A stretch of DNA of 64,000 nucleotides. Origin: Symsagittifera roscoffensis. Lineage: Eukaryota > Xenacoelomorpha > Acoela > Convolutidae. Below the pieces are notes generated by a model. That model worked only from the letters and a program-made list of their open reading frames with translations. It made no database searches and was not told the origin of the DNA. The translations under genes and the position numbers were made by a program. Positions 57,443 to 64,000 of this stretch are shown one piece after another (within the stretch, counting starts at the first letter, position 1; each line of letters opens with the position of its first letter). The stretch spans positions 53,732,617 to 53,796,616 of the forward strand of contig NC_087070.1 in the NCBI RefSeq assembly GCF_963678635.1. Direction: 5' to 3'.

Positions 57443-58924
57443 TTACTCTCCAAGTACATTATTTTCTTCGGTGTATTGTTTAGTGAAAAAGTTCCAGTAA
57501 ATGTTCTGAATAGTAGCTTTATTTAGAAATTTCCCGAAACTTTCATAAACACGAAGAACGTAGTTGTAGAGTAGTTTCGTCCTTCGAAAGAAGTTTTCGT
57601 TGGTTTTATTTAGTCGCGGTTTCGATAACTTGAATTCACCTCGATTGCTCTGTCGAGTATTATCGCATATTGTCTCATTTTCGAGTGAACTTTCACCATC
57701 AAATTCACCTGTTTTAATAGATAAAAGCATTAAGAGATCATGCATTTCAACATACAGGCTTAACGGAAGGATATGCAATTTAATTAACCGATTTCGATAG
57801 CTTAAGTCAGAACCTATTATCCATTTTGTTGCATGATGTTGAACTTTTTCGAATTCTGTTAAATTTCCTTTATTTGGCAACCAGGTCTGAGAAGCATATA
57901 CAGCAATTGGGACAACGTATCCAGTGTATGCATTCAATTTGATTCTCCAGTTACAATTTGATGTTAGATTTCGCTTTTTTTGGAATAAGGCGCCCATTGC
58001 TTTGTTCGATCTGCGTTTGCAATTTTCATTCCAATTTAGGTTTTGCTGCACTATGGGCCCTAGGTCACGTTGCGACTGTACGGGGGTGAGTTTGGCATTG
58101 CATAAGTGTGCTTCAAGGTTTCCTTTGATGTTAAGAGTATGCGACTTTTTTGTGTTTGGTAGCATCATATTTTTATTAAGCCAGGCTTGGATGTTATCGG
58201 TCGCCTTGTTCATTGCTACTTGATTTGTTACAATTACTTTGAAATCATCAGCATACCCGAAACTGTCCATATCGGACATACACTCTGGAAGATCATTAAT
58301 AAATAGTAGAAAGAGGAGGGGACCCAGAATTGATCCTTGGGGAACACCGCTGGTTACATTTCTAAGGGTTGATTTTGCGCCGCTTATTTGCACGTATTGC
58401 TTGCGTTGGCTTAAGTATGATTTTAGAAGTCCTAAGATGTTTCCACCAATTCCAAGAGACCTTAATTTGCTAATTAGCACACTATGCGGTACTGTGTCAA
58501 ACGCTTTATCAAAGTCGAGATAAAGAACACTTAACTCATTGACAGATTCTAGATCATTGCATTCGTATATTTTGTCGAGAAAGTATTTTAGTTGCAGTGT
58601 CGCCGATCGTCTTTTTCTGAAGCCGTATTGACTAGTGTGGAATTTTGTTTGAAAGAAACAATAAATTTTATCAAAAAGGAGTTTTTCCAAGACTTTTGAG
58701 CAACAACATAGGAGGCTAATGGGACAGTAGCAGGTTAAATCAGCTTTGTTGCCCTCTGTGAATATTGGTGTTATTTGGCATATTTTCCAGTAGCTGGGGT
58801 AACATTGCTTGTTTAGACATGTTCGAAAGATCAGTTTTAGTGATTTACACAGGGTTTTGTGACACTTTTTTAAGAGTGTTTCCAATTTTATCGGGTCCGG
58901 TTGATTTGTCAGGATTAAGTTCAA
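57443..58924 (-). CDS. LINE D reverse transcriptase
   Basis: 493 open codons with all main RT blocks: PSYWKICQITPIF, SLLCCCSKVLEKLLFDKI, HTSQYGFRKRRSATLQLKYF, LYLDFDKAFDTVPHSVLISK, GVPQGSILGPLLFLLFINDLP and GYADDFKVIV, then LGPIVQQNLNWN and LPLSLYVEMHDLLMLL near the end. The Asp residues of motifs A and C are intact. The expected start of the domain (SDILFELNPDKSTGPDKIGN, about 58935-58880) is in another frame, so one frameshift inactivates it. It is the best preserved LINE RT in the window after the CR1. Confidence 0.88.
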   Translation of the reverse strand: MNLILTNQPDPIKLETLLKKCHKTLCKSLKLIFRTCLNKQCYPSYWKICQITPIFTEGNKADLTCYCPISLLCCCSKVLEKLLFDKIYCFFQTKFHTSQYGFRKRRSATLQLKYFLDKIYECNDLESVNELSVLYLDFDKAFDTVPHSVLISKLRSLGIGGNILGLLKSYLSQRKQYVQISGAKSTLRNVTSGVPQGSILGPLLFLLFINDLPECMSDMDSFGYADDFKVIVTNQVAMNKATDNIQAWLNKNMMLPNTKKSHTLNIKGNLEAHLCNAKLTPVQSQRDLGPIVQQNLNWNENCKRRSNKAMGALFQKKRNLTSNCNWRIKLNAYTGYVVPIAVYASQTWLPNKGNLTEFEKVQHHATKWIIGSDLSYRNRLIKLHILPLSLYVEMHDLLMLLSIKTGEFDGESSLENETICDNTRQSNRGEFKLSKPRLNKTNENFFRRTKLLYNYVLRVYESFGKFLNKATIQNIYWNFFTKQYTEENNVLGE

Positions 58925-59105
58925 ACAATATGTCGCTTATTTGTTCTTCAGTGTAGTTAGCTGAGTTTAGTATGTTATTTGGTTCATTTCCAGGCTGCAT
59001 ATTAGATTTACTTCAGCCTTTTCAACATTTATTGACGCTACTGTCTTATCAAAATTTACTGTTTGGGGGAATTGAGGGTGTTTTTCGTATACATTTCAAG
59101 TATTT

Positions 59106-59399
59106 CTATATTTTACTAAACGTTCTTCCTTCAAATACTGATTTTTCATTTTCAGCGAGGTCTTTCTCGGATTCAAGTTTGATTTGCTTTTCAAGGCGTT
59201 TGAGTTTAATCAATTTGCTAAGAGTTACACTTTTTCGTTTTTTCATTGTTTTCAGCTTATTCATAAGATTTGATGTAACATTGGAAATCGCAAGTGGTGC
59301 GAAGCTCAGTAACGCCTCTGTAAAATTATTCTTGAAATATGAAGAGTTTTTTCCTTTGTAATTTGAAAGCTGCTTGATGTTTTTTCTAATAAAAAACAA
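59106..59399 (-). pseudogene. LINE D linker between endonuclease and RT
   Basis: 97 codons, Lys-rich and helical (KKRKSVTLSKLIKLKRLEKQ, EGRTFSKI), corresponding to the segment between endonuclease and RT in CR1-like ORF2 proteins and resembling the linker of the element at 22560-25130 (24222-24545). Confidence 0.6.
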
Positions 59400-59702
59400 T
59401 TCACTTTTTTCTGTTTTCTTTCGTTCTTTGTCATTTTTCCAACTATTTTGTCATTGCTACGACTCAGTGTTAATATTTTCGACAGTCTGCTGAGTTTTCT
59501 ACTTTGGTTCAGCGTTTGGTCAAACAGTTTTCAAACTAATGTTGCTATATAGAAGAAATATCAAAGCAAACTTGAATGAAAAATAAGCATTAAAAAAACA
59601 AAGCAGATTTACAAATTTTCCTGTCTTTAGATGTTTAATTGTACATATCTTCGATGAAATGATCAGCTTAAGGGACTGATTTTTGTCTGATTCACGTTAG
59701 CT

Positions 59703-60209
59703 TCATTTTCGACCTAGTTTGCCAAACAGTCCTTGTTCGTCTGCCATTTGCTCAATCGAATTCAGAAATTCAGTCACATCTTTTTTCTCTTCAGCTGTGA
59801 ATGGTCCCAACTCATTTTTATCTTTTCCGCCCTTGTAAAGAAAAGATGTAGAGCGTTTTTCGTCGCCTTTTGATGTCCGAATTTCAGCCCGAACGCTATC
59901 GTCTTGAACAGTTTCGTCGTCGTTTATTTTCGGCCGGTTGATCACGAACTCGGCGGCGTTATCATCATGATCCAAATCGACGTTGTCGTAATATCTCTGA
60001 ATCAGATGCGAAGGTTTTTTCTTTGAAGGTTCGCCGCTATCGTTCTTGTGATGAGTCACGTCAGCATCGGGACTCGGTGATGGTTTATGCTCATCAGTTT
60101 TTGCTGCTCCATTTTCCTGAGGAGTGTCATCGGCTTTGGGCTCTTTAGGGTGCTCTTCATCTTTCTTTTCGTACTTTTCCTCCTTGGATTTGCTGCCGAC
60201 ACAACCCAT
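59703..60209 (-). CDS. Hydrophilic protein with N-terminal myristoylation/palmitoylation signal
   Basis: 168 codons, ATG at 60209, stop TGA. It starts MGCVGSKSKEE: Gly2 followed by Cys3 and Ser6 is a strong N-myristoylation signal with a palmitoylatable Cys, as in Src-family kinases, so the protein should sit on the inner face of the plasma membrane. The rest is Lys/Glu/Asp-rich and likely disordered to about residue 75. A middle part (SHLIQRYYDNVDLDHDDNAA) and a C-terminal helix (FTAEEKKDVTEFLNSIEQMA) look conserved. No enzyme domain is seen. Composition is more GC-rich than its surroundings and free of stops, supporting a real gene. It may be single-exon. Confidence 0.75.
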   Translation of the reverse strand: MGCVGSKSKEEKYEKKDEEHPKEPKADDTPQENGAAKTDEHKPSPSPDADVTHHKNDSGEPSKKKPSHLIQRYYDNVDLDHDDNAAEFVINRPKINDDETVQDDSVRAEIRTSKGDEKRSTSFLYKGGKDKNELGPFTAEEKKDVTEFLNSIEQMADEQGLFGKLGRK

Positions 60210-60351
60210 GTTTCTAATCGATTATAAATAGCAAGAGTAAGAAATAGCCCGACAGTATTTAAAATATAATTTTTCTTGCCCTTGTGTTCGTCTCGTCCAG
60301 GATTAAGCTAGGGATATTTAGGCAATATAAATTTAAGTTTTATATCAGGCT

Positions 60352-60416
60352 ATGGAACCAAATTATACCAATATTATAAGTGAAACTGATGGTTTCACGT
60401 TCCACGATTATGAATG
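60352..60416 (+). CDS. Candidate first exon, divergent from the myristoylated-protein gene
   Basis: An ATG in GGCTATGG context opens MEPNYTNIISETDGFTFHDY followed by EW and is cut by GTAAGC at 60417, a good splice donor. It lies 142 bp from, and head-to-head with, the ATG at 60209, suggesting a shared promoter. The residues look like an acidic, aromatic N-terminus of a membrane protein, but the fragment is too short for an assignment. Confidence 0.3.
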
Positions 60417-61385
60417 GTAAGCACTAAAACAGTGGTTGATAAAATCCAAATTGAATTTAAGCCTTCTTAATTTAAACTTGCGAATTCGCGGTGTACAGTA
60501 AGTAAGTATGATATAAATGTTTGGACTAAATTCGACCCGTATTCTATACAAGAATATCCAAATTGTGTGACTAGCCTAAATCAATTTCAATTTGAGTTGA
60601 GATAAAGAAATAGCGAATAGAACAAAGTGTATTTATTTATTCCCTGCGGTGGTAAAGCTGTATTGTGTTTAGACAGAAGTAGAAAAATCTATTGTGTTTC
60701 TAATATGTTGTGCTGGAAATAAAAACAGGCCATAGCTTGAATTATTTGCAAATTTTGCTTTTTATTAAAATATAGTAGTTGTGATGGATTACGTTTCTTT
60801 TTGATGTCATTGCCTTGTAACTTTTGTAATGTTGATCTATTATTTTTTCCGTTTTATTAAATTTTCTAAGCGTCAATTCTAAATTTTTAAGCTTGCCGAG
60901 ATCTTTTTTTAAAAAACAAATGTGGATCAAAGTTAAGTATATTACAGCTTGCAGCCAAGTTGATTAAATGGTCTTCAATGACCATCGAGTTTTAATTTTA
61001 TTTTTTGGGAATGCCAAGTTCATGCCAGTTGATTTTAATAACTTAATTTAAAAAGAATGAGTTGAATATACTGAACGTGGTTGTGTTGGTCAGAAAAATA
61101 TCGGTGCTTTCTAGTTTTTCTAATTTGGTGCTTCTTAATTCAACAATGTTTTTTTTTTCAATCCTGATACAAACTAAATATAAATCCCATAGAAAAGACA
61201 GGTATAAATGCGTTTCTAGATTTAAAAGAACTGATGGAAGTGCTTTTTTTAATATGGCCAGCAGGCACGTAAATATCGATGTATGATGTACGGACACTTC
61301 AAGAAAGAACAGCGGCATATGTCACGTCACAATCAGTAACGTAAATTGAAAGTTGAGTCCGAATAGAAAAACTCCGCGACCGAGA
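60417..61385. other. AT-rich stretch, no gene recognised
   Basis: Possibly an intron of the candidate exon at 60352. ORFs at 60742-60930 and 61043-61318 are Lys/Phe/Leu-rich without motifs. Confidence 0.35.
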
Positions 61386-61393
61386 TCACTTTT
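61386..61393. repeat. Left 8-bp target duplication (TCACTTTT)
   Basis: TCACTTTT at 61386-61393 is repeated exactly at 61614-61621, immediately outside the inverted repeats of the MITE. Confidence 0.85.
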
Positions 61394-61613
61394 GGATCTA
61401 GTTAACAATCCCCCCCCCCTATGGTATTTACTTAAGAATCTGCATCCCTTTAAATAAATGTCGTAAATTAACACTTGAGAATTCTAATTTTGTTGCATTC
61501 TGATTGGTCGAAAGCTCGTCTTGGTCGAAACTTAATTCGAAACTTGGTCGAAACTTAATCTACTCACAAATCTCCCCCCCCCTTTCTGAAAGGGGGGATT
61601 GTTAAGCAGATCC
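61394..61613. mobile_element. 220-bp MITE with GGATCT termini and 8-bp target duplication
   Basis: Terminal inverted repeats of about 22 bp with two mismatches: GGATCTAGTTAACAATCCCC at the left and the complement of GGATCTGCTTAACAATCCCC at the right. Each continues into a C or G run. An 8-bp duplication flanks it. GG-starting termini with 8-bp duplications occur in the Merlin superfamily, and hAT and P elements also make 8-bp duplications, so the superfamily is open. The interior holds CTTGGTCGAAACTTAAT repeats (about 61520-61560). Non-coding. Confidence 0.85.
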
Positions 61614-61621
61614 TCACTTTT
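61614..61621. repeat. Right 8-bp target duplication (TCACTTTT)
   Basis: Exact repeat of 61386-61393. Confidence 0.85.
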
Positions 61622-61625
61622 GAAT

Positions 61626-61715
61626 ATCGGAATGCGAATCACGGCTTTGAGGGTCTTAACTACGATACCACATTTGGCCCTAAAAGATGTCTTTGAGGTG
61701 CTTAAAAGTGAAACA
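61626..61715. repeat. Dispersed repeat, partner at 2577-2665
   Basis: Diverged copy sharing ACGATACCACATTTGG and CTTTGAGGTGCTTAAAA with the left-hand copy in the same order. Confidence 0.45.
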
Positions 61716-61721
61716 GTGTTC

Positions 61722-64000
61722 CGTTAATATACATCCATCTATATCAAACTGGTCCTACCTAACATACTCGAGGGCGTACAGTACATATCACGGTTTTCTA
61801 GACAAATTTGAATATCATCCAAAATTAAAGTACAAGTCAGCGTTATACAACTTGGAGAGGACAAACAAAGGTCAATCATTTGTACAAACAGGCTTCCCTG
61901 GCATAAATAAACAAACATAAATGTTTCTCAACTGACCGCTTTAGATTATTGTAAGTGGATGGTCAATTTATTCTGTTGTATAGATTGCTTTTAACTAGCC
62001 TGTTAATAGTAATGAACGTTGTGGGTACTCTTATATAGGTCTTTTAGCTAATTTTTTCGTTTTTTTTTTCAGGAGCGTAAAACTTGTTTACGCTCAATTT
62101 TCATTTTTCGCGGTTTGACTTTGGTTTCTTTTTAAGTTCAGTGCATTTCTATTGTTAAAAAAGTAAAGGTCACGCAGAATGCATGTACTTCACGCAAAGT
62201 ATAAACAAATGTTGCAAAATAAAAGTAGAAATGTTCCTTCGGTAATTGCAAATAACGCTTACTAATCGCAAGCTTAAAATTTGACCAACAAATTTTTTGG
62301 CGAAAACAAAGAATTTTTCTATTCGTTTCTAGGACGAAAATATATAATTCATTACGAAGGCGAAGCAAGCGAACAGAAAAAAAAATCGATTTTGAGAAAA
62401 ACCCGTCTATTTGATTAAAGCATTTAAAGCCGGCGTTAAATAAGTCTTCAGAATCCTTTACCACATGATTTCGACAGAGTTTGGTTAAATTCCATTTGAG
62501 CCGAAAACATTATTGTGCACCTCTCACTTCCAGAACCAAAAATGTAAAAATCTATCCTACCTTTCAAACCGCGGAAAATTATGACACAAGCCGATGAAAC
62601 AAGGTAAAACGAAGAAGGCAAAGAAAGAAAAATGCTTCCAGTGCAAAAAAAAATCTGTATAAATTTGCAAGTTACAGGAGTTAATTAAAAAGTTTTTCGA
62701 TAACTCTGAAAAATCCTTCCAGCGCAAAACAACGCAATCCATGAAACATAAGCTTACAAACAATTGACAGGCAATTTTTTGAAACGGACTTATTCCCGTT
62801 TGAAAAACCGATTCTGGTGTAGGCTTCAACTCTAAACCAAGTGTGACCGAAAAGTTGTAAACACAAATAAAAGCCTAAAATCCGAATTGATGGCGCTTGC
62901 TAATCGCAAACGTAAAAAGTTTCTTGACAATATGGCTCGATATTAATTCTTTTACACCCCTCAACGCATTTTGCAGCAAATTTTCGAATTTTTGATGTAA
63001 AAGAATGAGTTTCAAAAAGTTGGCGACAAATCTTTTGCTGTCAGATTTTGTCATTAGCTTTCCAAACTGTTGCAGCTTGCTTTACACTTATGAAAAAAAG
63101 TTTTTGAAAAGTATTTACGCTTGAGATTAGCATGCATTTTAAATTCAAAACAGTTTTTTTTCTGTTTAATTTTTTGTCAAACAGAATCATTATGTACGCT
63201 TCCGGTTTTTTTATTCATTTTGTTAATTCTTTCATCTCGTCAACTAACAGACGTATTTTGAGTTTGTTTGCATGTAGAATATCCCTTATATTTGTAAAAG
63301 TAGCAGCTTCGAGTTGTCTAATTCAAGTTTTTTATATGCAGTGAAGGTTTAGTCGGCTAAAATAAATTTCAAGGTAATGGGATTTACCGAGCCTGAAGTT
63401 TCAGCAAAACGGGAAATCCGTTTTTCAGTTTTTACACTTTTTTCCCGGAAGCAACTTTTCTAACAAATTTGTAAGAAATTGAACTTGTTTTTTTTAGTGA
63501 ACCTTTAAAACTTCCAGTCGCTTTCTTTGGTCTGGTAGTAATGCAGTTGGAGGCATTCTAAGGAGTTCTAGTCACGGCTGGGTCTAGTTTTTTTTTTCAG
63601 TTAATGTGAGTGGATTTTTTTGTGTTTGTGTTACTGACTGTTTTTCTGAATTTGAGTTTTCATTTATTCAAACAGTTTTTTTTCAAAAATTTGTTGTGGA
63701 CTCATTGTATATCTCTTTATTCGCAGCCAGGTACCGATATGCTTTCGCTGTATCGCAATTGCTGCCAAATTTCGCTTCGCCTCTAAGTTGGAAAATTTTT
63801 GCTGACTGCTAGAAATTAATCAAATTGAAATATCAATTTTAGGTTGTCCATAAATCACTTGCTATGTTCCTCTAATTCTTTAGCAATTAGATGGCCTCGT
63901 TAAATTTTTAATGTTGTACATTTTTACATCTTTTATTAGTTATTGTGAACATTACTTCTCTTTAAATTTTTTTCTTTATTTAATCGAATGGTTAAAATTT
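61722..64000. other. AT-rich right end, no gene recognised
   Basis: Several polypyrimidine-AG sites (about 62072 and 63600) could be splice acceptors but no exon with recognisable protein follows. A short phrase like GCTTACTAATCGCAAGC / GCTTGCTAATCGCAAAC occurs near 62260 and 62893. Chance ORFs here are Phe/Lys-rich. Confidence 0.4.

Larger units (their letters stand above)
57310..59410 (-). mobile_element. 5'-truncated CR1-like LINE (copy D)
   Basis: Minus strand: linker region (59106-59399), RT (58924-57443 plus a frameshifted start near 58990-58870) and a tail of ATT-type trinucleotides (complement about 57322-57348), as in the CR1 at 6385. The endonuclease is absent, so the copy is truncated at its 5' side near 59410, typical of incomplete reverse transcription. 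Confidence 0.82.

Noticed and set aside
54962-64000. CRISPR arrays, bacterial operons or rRNA
   Set aside because: The tandem repeats lack unique spacers, there are no ribosome-binding-site-spaced gene runs, and no rRNA-like conserved segments were seen anywhere in the window.

Overview
The window looks like repeat-dense, AT-rich nuclear DNA of an invertebrate animal. The animal evidence is an Olig/Beta3-type bHLH gene, a spliced first exon of a phosphohistidine-phosphatase-like gene, and several classes of animal retroelement (CR1, RTE, other LINEs, a Penelope-like element and Ty3/Gypsy). I cannot name the species. Host genes are few: the bHLH gene (111-578, -), the PHPT1-like first exon (5433-5585, -), a 168-residue N-myristoylation-type protein (59703-60209, -) and a weak candidate first exon facing it (60352-60416, +).

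Left part (1-31386). Host DNA with small DNA transposons (a 134-bp palindrome; a hAT-type MITE with an 8-bp target duplication) gives way to nested retroelements. A nearly intact CR1 LINE (6385-11387, -) has separate esterase (SGNH) and PHD ORFs upstream of its EN-RT ORF, and it splits the RT of an older LINE of different type. A decayed LINE (13086-16160) is split by a 914-bp solo LTR. A second copy of that LINE at 17733 preserves the empty site and shows a 3-bp target duplication. Then come an RNase H-bearing LINE tail, a decayed copy of the giant Gypsy family, an unassigned stretch with a J-domain ORF and hairpins, a CR1-like LINE, an RTE LINE and a Penelope-like element with a PHD-type finger inside its RT.

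Centre (31387-54190). A 22.8-kb LTR retrotransposon fills a third of the window. Its 905-bp LTRs differ at 6 positions, so it inserted recently. One frame (34712-43510) encodes Gag, two zinc knuckles, protease, RT, RNase H, integrase and a C-terminal macrodomain resembling TARG1/OARD1. Five in-frame stops and no frameshift interrupt it. Downstream lies about 9 kb of further coding sequence: a 2,482-codon ORF with coiled coil, a complete SGNH-hydrolase signature, a second degenerate SGNH-like segment and a hydrophobic stretch, then two small ORFs. The body is visibly richer in G+C than its flanks. This element, with its unusual cargo, is the main candidate for an undescribed system.

Right part (54191-64000). 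AT-rich DNA with a 1.28-kb foldback element whose left arm is triplicated, a degenerate satellite-like array, a 5'-truncated CR1-like LINE, the myristoylated-protein gene, a 220-bp MITE with an 8-bp target duplication, and a gene-poor right end.

Limits: all family assignments are by eye from motifs, with no database search. Boundaries of decayed elements are approximate.
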